From positions 10,834 to 74,833 of the forward strand of contig DIWM01000008.1 in the NCBI GenBank assembly GCA_002428485.1: a stretch of DNA of 64,000 nt. Reading direction: 5' to 3'. Below, piece after piece: positions 52,406 through 60,260 of this stretch. Position 1 is the stretch's first letter. Every line of letters starts with the position of its first letter. The notes under the pieces are model-generated. The model was not told where the DNA came from and ran no database searches. It saw only the letters and a list, made by a program, of their open reading frames with translations. The position numbers were made by a program, and so were the translations under genes. This DNA comes from Deltaproteobacteria bacterium UBA6106 (GTDB lineage Bacteria; Desulfobacterota; Syntrophorhabdia; Syntrophorhabdales; Syntrophorhabdaceae).

Positions 52406-52591
52406 ACAGTTTCGTTTTATTGAAGGACATTCCTATCATTCCTAACAAATAGTACAATATTAAAAAGAGGATCGGACGGGAAAGAAGGGCAGAGGAATGC
52501 ATGGAGTGAACAACAATTACTTAGCGACTTCACCTATGAAGGGTGGAAGTTGAAGATTCTCAGAGAGTAAAGATTGCGGGGAGAAAGAGAG
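52406..52591. other. Non-coding gap with an unassigned coding remnant
   Basis: Together with REP copy B and the promoter region this makes up the 496-nt gap 52406-52901. A short open stretch on the plus strand (about 52508-52570) would end WSEQQLLSDFTYEGWKLKI and a stop; it resembles no family I recognise and has no start, so it may be a gene relic. Confidence 0.3.
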
Positions 52592-52715
52592 AATGATAGG
52601 GGGGGACGTAGTTGACTTTGTTGACTAACATGCTGCCGGCGTGCTTCATCAAGCAATGCGCTGAGGTGATGTTGCGTCAAGTCACGTTAGTCAACTATGT
52701 CCCCAATGCCCTTCC
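52592..52715. mobile_element. REP/MITE-like palindromic element, copy B
   Basis: GGGGGGACGTAGTTGACTTTG at the left and AGTCAACTATGTCCCC at the right, with an interior identical to copy A (50391-50503) over about 100 bp, including the GCCGGCGTGC core and GTTGACTAAC/GTTAGTCAAC. The GGGGAC/GTCCCC ends are exact here. No coding capacity. Confidence 0.78.
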
Positions 52716-52765
52716 CTGACCCCATCTGTACTCCGTCGCCTCTGATTTTTCGATGGAAATATCCC

Positions 52766-52794
52766 TTGACAGACAAAAATACCCCCCCTATACT
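52766..52794 (+). promoter_or_regulatory. Sigma70 promoter of the first PEGA-like repeat protein
   Basis: TTGACA (52766-52771), 17-nt spacer ending in a C-run, TATACT (52789-52794). Near-consensus, and duplicated upstream of the paralogue at 60125-60153. Transcription should start near 52801. Confidence 0.8.
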
Positions 52795-52854
52795 TCAGAA
52801 CAGTCAGAAGCAATGTCTTATCAATTTTTAAGTTCCAGTAAGCTATTCAGTTTC

Positions 52855-52881
52855 CATCCGGAAACTTCTTGTTTCCGGATG
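52855..52881 (+). promoter_or_regulatory. Perfect hairpin in the 5' leader (duplicated)
   Basis: CATCCGGAAAC (52855-52865), loop TTCTT, GTTTCCGGATG (52871-52881), ending 10 nt before the GGGAGGGGG ribosome site. The same hairpin lies at 60214-60240. It may control translation or mRNA stability, or be a dispersed palindrome. Confidence 0.7.
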
Positions 52882-52901
52882 AGCCCATTTAAGGGAGGGG
52901 G

Positions 52902-55151
52902 ATGATGAAGAAGATATTTTTAGCCATCGTTTCGCTTATGGTATTGACCGCTTCTCAGGTCTATGCACAATTTCCCGACCCACCTACCCTCCGGCTTGAA
53001 GTGATGCGCAGCGTGACAGAGCGATGGGGGGGCACCGGCCCATACTCTTCAACATTTTATATGCGTGCGACGAATACGGGACAGTCCGCCATCGGAAATG
53101 GGATCGAAATGACTTATTCGGTCGGAGTTTCCGATACCCAGGGGACAACATACGGAGGGGTTAATTCAAGCCACACCATCCGGAGCGCTCTCGGCCCGGG
53201 CCAGTCCTTTGAATTCAATGTCAGCATTAATCCCGGCAGGCCCTTTGTGACCGGGGATTACATCTTTACGGTTGAACGGCTTACACTACTCGACCCAGTG
53301 AACCGAACCCAATCACAGACCATAACCAATCTGATATCTTACCGTTACAGGGTCGAGGTACAACCGTTGCCGCAACAACCGGAAAGGCCGTTGGTGATTA
53401 ACCTTGTCGCCGACCATATAAACCTCAGACCTGCCGCCCCTCAACCTGGAGATAACGTAACCATTGACGGGTTATATGTGAATCGCGGGGATGACCCTGT
53501 CTCCAATGTCACGACGCGAATGGAATTGTTTAAGGATGGAAGAAAGATCAGCAATTGGCCGGACAAGCAGCAAAATGCCCGTTTGGAAAGAGGATTGTTT
53601 GATACGATTCGGGTTGAAAAGCCAAACATAGAATCTGGTTCCTATACTGCCCGATTGACCGTAGATCCCGACAGGCGAATTACCGAAACAAATGAAACGG
53701 ACAATGTCTGGGAAGCGCGCTTTCAGGTAGGAAGAGCCGCGATCACGGTCACGATTGAACCCCTGGGAGCCAGAAACGCCGGGGGACAATGGCAGTTAGC
53801 CGGCGGAAATTGGAATGAAAGCGGCACAACTGTCCGGAATCTTGCACCCGGCCGGCATCGGGTGGAATTTAAGGAGATGCCCGGATGGTTCAAGCCTGAT
53901 GCTTTGCAGGCCAATATCGTTTCAGATGAAACATTAAGGCTGACGGGAACGTATATTGAAAAGGGTTCTCTAACCGTTACCCTTCAACCTCAGGAAGCCA
54001 ATACCGCCGGTGCAAAATGGAGCGTGGACGGATCGGCCTGGCAGGACAGCGGGGCCACCGTATCCAATTTGAGGCTCGGCTCCCAGCGGGTTCAGTTTAA
54101 AAGCCTGAACGATGCGAGATGGATAGTCCCTGAGCCGACAAATATCAACATCGCCTCAGGTCAGACCTCACAGGCCACAGCAACCTACCACAGGGCGCCC
54201 GCATCGTTATCGGTCGTCATTCTTCCCCCTGAATTGAGGCAGGCCGGGGCACAGTGGCGGGTTGTCAAAGGACCGAAAGCAGGGGCATGGCAGAACAGCG
54301 AGGCCGTCCTGCCGGTTCCGGAGGGACAGCACCAACTTGAGTTTAAAGAGGTAGCGGGATGGGTAAGACCGGCCACTCAGGATATGAATATAGCTTCGCT
54401 CCAAAACATCCAGTTAAGGGGGGAATACCGCCGTGAGACCGGTGGCATTCAAGTGAATATACAGCCGGAAGGTGCAGTGCGGTCGGGTGCGAGATGGCGA
54501 TTTGCGGGACCGTACAACTGGTACAACAGTGGAGAAACCGCAACCGGGATAACAACGGGCCAGCGGGAGCTGGAGTTTCATGATGCAGGAGCATCCTGGG
54601 AAAGGCCTCCCAACCAAACGGTGAATATCGCAGGCGGCCAGACGGCATCTGTTACGGTGACCTATCAACCGGCGTCCGGGACGCTGAATGTGACGATCGA
54701 GCCCAATGAAGCGATCCGGGCCGGCGCCCAGTGGAAAGTGGGCGACAGGCCCTGGAAGAGAAGCGGAGAATCAGAACGCCTCCCAGTGGGCCAGCACCGC
54801 ATCGAGGTGAGCCCTTCACAGGGTTGGGCCCTGTCTGCTTTCGGGCCGGTGAATATTACGGCAGGCCAGCAAACCCGTGCCACCGTTACGTTAAGGAGGG
54901 TAGAGGCGCCTTTAAGCGGTGGTCAATTACGGGTGAAGATCGAGCCCCAGGAGGCCGTTGCCGCCGGCGCCAGGTGGCGGGCGGATGGCGGCCCCTGGCA
55001 GGACAGCAATGTTCCTGTCCCCGGTTTATCAGCAGGACAGCACCGGGTGGAATATAAGAATATAGACAAATGGACCGCCCCTCCCCCTGCAACGGTTAAC
55101 GTCCCTGCCGGCGGGTCTGCCAATGCCACCGGTCGTTATAACCGGAGGTAG
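52902..55151 (+). CDS. Secreted CARDB protein with six PEGA-like repeats
   Basis: A 749-residue exported protein. Signal peptide MMKKIFLAIVSLMVLTASQVYAQ; an N-terminal beta domain (LRLEVMRSVTERWGGTGPYSS ... ERLTLLD, about 30-135); a CARDB domain (INLRPAAPQPGDNVTIDGLYVNRGD, about 165-275); then six repeats of about 75-80 residues to the end. Each has the outline V-T-I-x-P-x-x-A-x-x-A-G-A-x-W-x-x-x-G-x-W-x-x-S-G, a G-x-H-x-V-E-F-K stretch, G-W-x-x-P, and a closing T-G-x-Y. Ends GRYNRR. Probably a surface or extracellular scaffold or adhesin. Paralogous to the gene at 60261. Confidence 0.88.
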   Translation: MMKKIFLAIVSLMVLTASQVYAQFPDPPTLRLEVMRSVTERWGGTGPYSSTFYMRATNTGQSAIGNGIEMTYSVGVSDTQGTTYGGVNSSHTIRSALGPGQSFEFNVSINPGRPFVTGDYIFTVERLTLLDPVNRTQSQTITNLISYRYRVEVQPLPQQPERPLVINLVADHINLRPAAPQPGDNVTIDGLYVNRGDDPVSNVTTRMELFKDGRKISNWPDKQQNARLERGLFDTIRVEKPNIESGSYTARLTVDPDRRITETNETDNVWEARFQVGRAAITVTIEPLGARNAGGQWQLAGGNWNESGTTVRNLAPGRHRVEFKEMPGWFKPDALQANIVSDETLRLTGTYIEKGSLTVTLQPQEANTAGAKWSVDGSAWQDSGATVSNLRLGSQRVQFKSLNDARWIVPEPTNINIASGQTSQATATYHRAPASLSVVILPPELRQAGAQWRVVKGPKAGAWQNSEAVLPVPEGQHQLEFKEVAGWVRPATQDMNIASLQNIQLRGEYRRETGGIQVNIQPEGAVRSGARWRFAGPYNWYNSGETATGITTGQRELEFHDAGASWERPPNQTVNIAGGQTASVTVTYQPASGTLNVTIEPNEAIRAGAQWKVGDRPWKRSGESERLPVGQHRIEVSPSQGWALSAFGPVNITAGQQTRATVTLRRVEAPLSGGQLRVKIEPQEAVAAGARWRADGGPWQDSNVPVPGLSAGQHRVEYKNIDKWTAPPPATVNVPAGGSANATGRYNRR

Positions 55152-55273
55152 CCCGGGAACCGTTGCCGCTTGAAAGCGGTCAAGATATTAAAATGCTCTC
55201 TGTATTGACTTACAGGAAGGCTTTGTGAGGTGATAAACCAAGCTGTTATATTAAGAAATCTGAAAAAGATAGT

Positions 55274-55512
55274 GGGGACGTTCTTAAGAAATTAAATAAC
55301 TTTTCCTCCCTTCCAAAAAGCTCTTATAATTGGTTGTTTCCAGGCATTAAATAATATTTTGCCCATGGTTACAAATCAACTCTGCCAATAAAAAGCAATG
55401 GAAGGCAATATTGAGATGGCCCCCTCAGCGCCCCGATAGTTATTTAATTTCTTAAGAACGTCCCCTTCGTTACGATAGTTATTTAATTTCTTAAGAACGT
55501 CCCCTTCGTTAC
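55274..55512. mobile_element. REP/MITE-like element with 28-bp terminal inverted repeats
   Basis: The left end at 55274-55301 (GGGGACGTTCTTAAGAAATT onward) is the exact complement of 55438-55465. That right end is repeated at 55477-55504 as part of a 39-bp tandem duplication (55435-55473 and 55474-55512). About 135 bp of AT-rich DNA without a gene lies between. The GGGGAC/GTCCCC ends are shared with the other elements. It takes up most of the 386-nt gap 55152-55537. Confidence 0.8.
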
Positions 55513-55537
55513 ATAAGATTCGACACGCTTGTCTTTT

Positions 55538-56353
55538 TTACTCCTCTTTGCGCTGTATGCCATATCTTGTTTTTTGCCTCAACCAATAGCCTGTAACGGG
55601 CTTGCCTATTCCCAAACGGGCGAGATAGTTGCCGGTGTCATTCGGGTATTCGATGGAACAGTCTCCGAATTTGATATTCCAGATGTGAGGAGTTATCCTC
55701 TCCAGATCATAGATCTTATATTTACCACCTCCGATTACGCCCCGGTTAATTACCTTTCCTTGGGCTATCGTGAGGACCGGGATACTTGAAATAAAGTCCA
55801 AAAACTTCTTTTCATCCCGGGTCGGCTCTCTTTTCAATTTTAAAGTAAGTTTTAAGCTGGGCGTATCGCCGTCACGTGCATAAGAGACTCCAATGTATGT
55901 GCTGCCCTTGCTTTCAAGTGTTACCTTTCTGCGGATTTTGGGATAGCCACCAATCCTGCCCCAGAGCGCTTCTTCGGAGGTAACCGTCAATGCGAGTAAA
56001 TGCCAGGCTGGAATTTGCTCTCCACTCCCGGGTTTTGTGAACCTGACTAGTATTGCGACGATTGCCTCCAGATAGGGGGGTGCCGATTCCATCTTATAGA
56101 AATCATTAATTTTGACCATGCACAGGGGATTTTCAGGCATGCTAAAAATGCTCGGTATCAATTTTTTGTATTCATCGATATTCATCACCTCAAAAAAAGC
56201 TATGACTGATTCCTGCTCCAGATAAATATGTTCAACATAAGGCGTAGCAGGCCTGCGTAAGATCTCCTCTTCCTCTACCTCCAGCGCAAATCCGGAGAAA
56301 GGAAGAAGGAGAACAAAAACCATAATTGCCCTTGCGGTAAATTTCATTCTCAT
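55538..56353 (-). CDS. Exported acetoacetate-decarboxylase-like protein
   Basis: A 271-residue protein from the ATG at 56353 (AGGAGGCCG directly upstream; the frame is open to 56458). Signal peptide MRMKFTARAIMVFVLLLPFSG, cleavage near FA-LEV. The mature part follows the acetoacetate decarboxylase (ADC) fold: SAPPYLEAIVAILVRFTKPG, IPAWHLLALTVTSEEALWGRIGGYPKIRRKV. The G-R-x-x-G-Y-P-K segment holds the Lys equivalent to the ADC active-site region. ADC-like proteins also include lyases and lipid or pigment enzymes. Export is unusual. It follows the AOR gene on the same strand after 186 nt and probably shares its operon. Confidence 0.75.
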   Translation of the reverse strand: MRMKFTARAIMVFVLLLPFSGFALEVEEEEILRRPATPYVEHIYLEQESVIAFFEVMNIDEYKKLIPSIFSMPENPLCMVKINDFYKMESAPPYLEAIVAILVRFTKPGSGEQIPAWHLLALTVTSEEALWGRIGGYPKIRRKVTLESKGSTYIGVSYARDGDTPSLKLTLKLKREPTRDEKKFLDFISSIPVLTIAQGKVINRGVIGGGKYKIYDLERITPHIWNIKFGDCSIEYPNDTGNYLARLGIGKPVTGYWLRQKTRYGIQRKEE

Positions 56354-56539
56354 CGGCCTCCTATTTGTAGGAAGGAACTTGCGCAATCTTTTGCATTGAT
56401 TCAGCCTCTCGCTCGGCAATTCTTTTGCTCGCAAAGATCCGTTTTCCTTTTTAACCATCTTTGCTCTCTGGTACGATTATTCCGTATCAATCATTGCCTT
56501 TCTTATACAGGTTTCCAGTTCACAAACACCCAACTTCCG

Positions 56540-58570
56540 TCACGTACCCAGTTTTTTATGATTCTCAAGCTCGTCTGCAACTGACCTCATGCCGAGCGAC
56601 TCCAGGGTTTTTCTCTTCGGCCATCCCGACTGAGTATCCCACCCCTCGAGCTTGTAAAATTGCGTCTTGAACTCCTCGAACTTTGCTCTGTCTAAACACC
56701 TCCCGTTCACGCGAATATAGTCCCACCTGCCTTGCTCCCTGCCGGGCAAATAATACATAGTGAAGTTACCATAACCTTTGTACGGCAGATTGTAGATGTA
56801 ATCTGAAAAATGGACCATTTCCCTGTGACGGCCTTGGAGCGTCCAGATTGCGTTATCCAGGTTCCAGATCTTTCTGCCTAATTCCATCCCGTCAAGGAAA
56901 CTTAATTTCTTCCCTGTGACTGCGTTGAAAAACCTCGGTTCTCCCTCCCCGGTTATGCCCCGGTAACCAGGAACTTTCGAGTTGATGAATTCGGGCCAGC
57001 GATGATCACAGTACAGCACGGACTCCTTCCAGAACCTGGTGTAGTGGCGATGCCAGGCGACAAGCTTGCACATGTGTTCTGAATAGATGTTATCGGTACT
57101 GAAATCCAGCATGAGAGGATCGTTCTCGTAAGGAACCAATTTCTCCGCGACAATCTTTACTACCTGCTCTGCAGGAGGTTGCGGTGTCTTACCGGCCCAG
57201 ATTGCTCCGCTGGGCCAAGTGTACAGGAAATTAAAATCGTGCTCATTGATATCCCGATCCCCCAGAATCGATCCATAACCCCACTCGACCTCAGCCCGTG
57301 GATCGTATCCATGCTCAGGAAGACCCCAGTAGGAATAAGGGAGTATGCCGGTCTTCAGGTCCTCTTCCAGGCGGCCCCATCTCTTGGCGGCCCTGAAAAA
57401 TCCTTCCGCGAAATCGTCGCCGATACCCTTCCTGTTCGAAATCATATTGAGATAACGGTCAACAAATTCTATTTCTCCCAACTGGCGGAAATCAAGGGCA
57501 CAGTTGATCTTCTTTCCGTAGCCGAGCACCCCGCTCCGTTGGAGAGCCAAGATGTATGCGAGTCCCCTCGACGCCTCAAATGCGTTGATACCGTACTTTT
57601 GGAGCAGATCTGCAGCGATATATGTGGCAGACGTTTGTTTACCGCCGTGCTTCCATTTGTCGTAGCCTACATAAAATGCGGTTTCCTCGCATGTGGACTC
57701 GTTACCGTAACCTGTATCTGACCTTTCTTTGCATCCCGACTGGCAGCCGATGCAGGCTTGGAGCCTGGCCTTTCCATGGGTCGCCCAGAACAAGAGTTGG
57801 GGTCTTTTCCTGCCAAATCGGCCATACCAGGAAGCATCCAGTTTGTTGAGATCGGCGGCATATTTTTCTTGAGCCCATAACCGCGCCCCCATGAGCCCTT
57901 TTGGGTCTGCGATTCCTATACTGCCAGTTCCAATAACGCTGATGGCCTTCAGGTTTTTTGAACCCCAGACCCCGCCGAACCCCCCCTGACCCGACGCGTT
58001 CCCGGCGTCATGGATCAGGCACGCCACTCTGCCCAGATTTTCTCCTGCAGGCCCAATGGTAAGCACCGCGGGGCGCTGTGCCGTACTTTGCTCCGGATTG
58101 CCGATTTCTTTCCATATTTCTTGCTGCGTCTTCCAGGTATCTAGACCCCATAGATGGCGAGCGTCCCTGATCTCCACTTTTCCATTTCTGATGTCAACCC
58201 AGACGGGTTTATCTGCTTTTCCTTCGATAACGATGCCGTCCCAGCCTGCATATTTGAGCATGGGGGCGAACCTCCCGCCGAAATTGCTGCGCGTGAACCA
58301 TTCGATGGGAGAACTTTGCACGCCGATCCCCTGGACCTCTGTCCTTGAAGATGCGCCAGGTACAAGCGTGCCGGACAGGGGTGACGTCATAATGGTGACA
58401 ATGTTGCGAGGATCAAACCCGCCTATTGTCTTATCTTTAACGAGATCCCAGAAAACTGCGGACCCCATTCCATGGCCTCCGACCCATTGTTTATAGTCCA
58501 TGGTGTCAACCGTGGAAGTCTTCCTCTCGGTGAGGTCAATTCTCAGAATTTTGCCAGCATACCCAATCAC
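56540..58570 (-). CDS. Aldehyde:ferredoxin oxidoreductase family tungsten enzyme
   Basis: A 676-residue enzyme of the AOR family. MIGYAGKILRIDLTERKTS start; TSPLSGTLVPGASSRTEVQ and GFGGVWGSKNLKAISV form the pterin-binding domain; CIGCQSGC at 273-280 (C-x2-C-x3-C) with a later Cys in LYCDHRWP binds the [4Fe-4S] cluster; the C-terminal FYKLEGWDTQSGWPKRKTLESLGM is typical. It binds W-bispyranopterin and oxidises aldehydes to acids (or reduces acids) with ferredoxin; BamB of class II benzoyl-CoA reductase and YdhV belong to the same family, and the substrate is not settled here. No signal peptide. It lies 61 nt after the Tat-ferredoxin gene, its probable electron partner. Confidence 0.92.
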   Translation of the reverse strand: MIGYAGKILRIDLTERKTSTVDTMDYKQWVGGHGMGSAVFWDLVKDKTIGGFDPRNIVTIMTSPLSGTLVPGASSRTEVQGIGVQSSPIEWFTRSNFGGRFAPMLKYAGWDGIVIEGKADKPVWVDIRNGKVEIRDARHLWGLDTWKTQQEIWKEIGNPEQSTAQRPAVLTIGPAGENLGRVACLIHDAGNASGQGGFGGVWGSKNLKAISVIGTGSIGIADPKGLMGARLWAQEKYAADLNKLDASWYGRFGRKRPQLLFWATHGKARLQACIGCQSGCKERSDTGYGNESTCEETAFYVGYDKWKHGGKQTSATYIAADLLQKYGINAFEASRGLAYILALQRSGVLGYGKKINCALDFRQLGEIEFVDRYLNMISNRKGIGDDFAEGFFRAAKRWGRLEEDLKTGILPYSYWGLPEHGYDPRAEVEWGYGSILGDRDINEHDFNFLYTWPSGAIWAGKTPQPPAEQVVKIVAEKLVPYENDPLMLDFSTDNIYSEHMCKLVAWHRHYTRFWKESVLYCDHRWPEFINSKVPGYRGITGEGEPRFFNAVTGKKLSFLDGMELGRKIWNLDNAIWTLQGRHREMVHFSDYIYNLPYKGYGNFTMYYLPGREQGRWDYIRVNGRCLDRAKFEEFKTQFYKLEGWDTQSGWPKRKTLESLGMRSVADELENHKKLGT

Positions 58571-58631
58571 TGATAGAACCCCTCTGCCTGCAATAATTTA
58601 GACTCGGTTCTTTGTGCTTCTCCAAGTGATT

Positions 58632-59363
58632 TCAGTCCGTTGGATAGCCCAATTTTCTCCAGTCTTCTCCTCTTAGGTTTACTTGGTAACCCGCGTCCCC
58701 CTTCTGTTCCGGCATTTTCCTCGTGAACTGGATCGCCTTGAGAGGACATATTTCCACGCACGCCTGCCTGCCTTCCGGACCACCCTTATAGTTCCAGAAA
58801 GGGCTGTCAACGCAGAGATCACACTTCAGAGCATGGCTGTCTTCGTGACTCCACAAGGCCCTTGAGGGAACGAACGGGCATGCGCGGATGCAAGCCTTGC
58901 AGCCGATACATTTCTTTACATCGATTTTTCTCACATTGCCGTTTTGCCTGTCGACGTGGAGAGCTCCTGACGGACATGCCTTGACACATTCAGGGTCTTC
59001 ACATTGTCTGCATTGTGCGATGGTGAGGTCGTCGGGAAATTTTTCGAAAGAGCTTTGTATCACTTGGATGCGAGCCTGGCTTAGACCAATCTTGCCTTCA
59101 TGGACTAAAGAACAGGCAAGCATACATGACATGCAGCCCTGGCACTTCTTCGTATCTACAAGGAGATAGCCTTCACACGCAAGAAGAGCCGCGACTGAGT
59201 CATTAAGCCATATGCATTGGGAGAACAGCTCCGAGATTCCTGCTCCAACGGCTGCCGACCCCATGATTTTGAGGAAAGCACGACGGGAAGGATTTATGAA
59301 GCCTTTCCTCTTTTTTTTCTTTCGGATGACCACTTGCGTACTTCTGTCAGTGGCATCTTTCAC
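58632..59363 (-). CDS. Tat-exported polyferredoxin (partner of the AOR-like enzyme)
   Basis: A 243-residue iron-sulfur protein. A basic stretch (RKKKKRK), then PSRRAFLKIMGSAAVGAG (R27-R28, twin-arginine signal), precedes four Cys groups: CQGCMSCMLAC (first cluster, C74/77/80/84), CRQCEDPECVKACP, CIGCKACIRACP and CDLC...CVEICP. The order is that of the DMSO-reductase/HycB-type subunit with four [4Fe-4S] clusters. Start at GTG 59363; no convincing ribosome site. Upstream of, and probably cotranscribed with, the AOR gene. It could carry electrons from the enzyme, and the Tat signal points to the periplasm. Confidence 0.85.
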   Translation of the reverse strand: MKDATDRSTQVVIRKKKKRKGFINPSRRAFLKIMGSAAVGAGISELFSQCIWLNDSVAALLACEGYLLVDTKKCQGCMSCMLACSLVHEGKIGLSQARIQVIQSSFEKFPDDLTIAQCRQCEDPECVKACPSGALHVDRQNGNVRKIDVKKCIGCKACIRACPFVPSRALWSHEDSHALKCDLCVDSPFWNYKGGPEGRQACVEICPLKAIQFTRKMPEQKGDAGYQVNLRGEDWRKLGYPTD

Positions 59364-59614
59364 ATATTTATTCTAACATAGTGGATGGGGAGGTCAAGTA
59401 ATTTAATCGTACAACAATTATTGTGACCGAGAAGAATGAGTAAGCAGAACAATGATTGCCAAGCGCAATCAAGCATCACCGCCAGGACACACAGCAACAA
59501 CCATTACAGGAAGAATACTGGGACGCAATTAAGGATTTCCCGATTCAGTGAGAACACTGTGTTCCAGTGCTATTTATATTAAGAGAAGTTCTATTACGTA
59601 AAAACACAGCTATG

Positions 59615-59884
59615 TTACGGTTGGCCCTTGTAACATTCGCCGTATGAGGCTTTTCTACACAGTGATCCGTCTGTCCATGTTGCTCCGCTAAGTATTGCTC
59701 CGCTCAGGTCCGCCCCGCTCAGGTCCGCCCCGCTCAGGTTTGCATTGTTCAGATTTGCATAGCTCAGGTCCGCCCCGCTCAGATCGCAATTTGGGCATGA
59801 GTTTGTTGTCTTTAACAGCTGCAATTGCGCCTCATTCCATGCATGCGCCCCGCTTACACACAGCATACCTATCAAAAGAACCAT
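59615..59884 (-). CDS. Secreted pentapeptide-repeat protein
   Basis: An 89-residue product from the ATG at 59884. The signal peptide (VLLIGMLCVSGAHA) is followed by AWNEAQLQLLKTTNSCPNCDLSG and about seven A(D/N)LSG-type pentapeptides (ADLSY, ANLNN, ANLSG, ADLSG twice, AILSG), which fold as a short right-handed quadrilateral helix; four Cys may cross-link it. The frame runs on upstream through REP copy D (59908-60014), which lies only about 24 nt before the ATG and has replaced any ribosome site. Expression is therefore doubtful. Confidence 0.65.
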   Translation of the reverse strand: MVLLIGMLCVSGAHAWNEAQLQLLKTTNSCPNCDLSGADLSYANLNNANLSGADLSGADLSGAILSGATWTDGSLCRKASYGECYKGQP

Positions 59885-59907
59885 TGCGACTGTTAGCAAC
59901 GGTAATA

Positions 59908-60014
59908 GGGGACGTTGGTAACTTCTGTAACTAACCTGGTGCACGCAGCGACATTTGATACAGTGGATACAAGAAGGGGTGCCGCGACAAGTTACATAAG
60001 TTACCAACGTCCCT
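59908..60014. mobile_element. REP/MITE-like element, copy D
   Basis: GGGGACGTTGGTAACTT at 59908-59924 and AAGTTACCAACGTCCCT at 59998-60014 are inverted ends (16 of 17 pair). The interior has GTAACTAACC. Inserted just before the pentapeptide-repeat gene. The 376-nt gap 59885-60260 otherwise holds only the duplicated promoter and leader of the next gene. Confidence 0.75.
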
Positions 60015-60124
60015 GTCAGCTGTGTATTGCCCGTCCCCAATGGCCTTCCTTGACGTTCTTTTTCATAGGTGACCCCATCTGTAGCTGTACTCCGTCGCCT
60101 CTGATTTTTCGATGGAAATATCCC

Positions 60125-60153
60125 TTGACAGACAAAAATGCCCCCCCTATACT
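60125..60153 (+). promoter_or_regulatory. Sigma70 promoter of the second PEGA-like repeat protein
   Basis: TTGACA (60125-60130), 17-nt spacer, TATACT (60148-60153). A copy of the promoter at 52766; the surrounding 180-200 bp is nearly the same. Confidence 0.8.
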
Positions 60154-60213
60154 TCAGAACAGTCAGAAGCAATGTCTTATCAATTTTTAAGTTCCAGTAA
60201 GCTATTCAGTTTC

Positions 60214-60240
60214 CATCCGGAAACTTCTTGTTTCCGGATG
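60214..60240 (+). promoter_or_regulatory. Duplicated leader hairpin
   Basis: CATCCGGAAAC/GTTTCCGGATG with a TTCTT loop, as at 52855-52881, ahead of the same GGGAGGGGG ribosome site. Confidence 0.7.
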
Positions 60241-60260
60241 AGCCCATTTAAGGGAGGGGG

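Noticed and set aside
52508..52570. Small gene ending in a WSEQQLLSDFTYEGW-like peptide
   Set aside because: No start codon with a ribosome site and no recognisable family; kept as a possible relic in the gap description.
56540..58570. Calling the AOR-family gene BamB (benzoyl-CoA reductase subunit)
   Set aside because: Family membership is clear, but no other bam genes are present and YdhV-like enzymes fit as well; the specific name is not supported.
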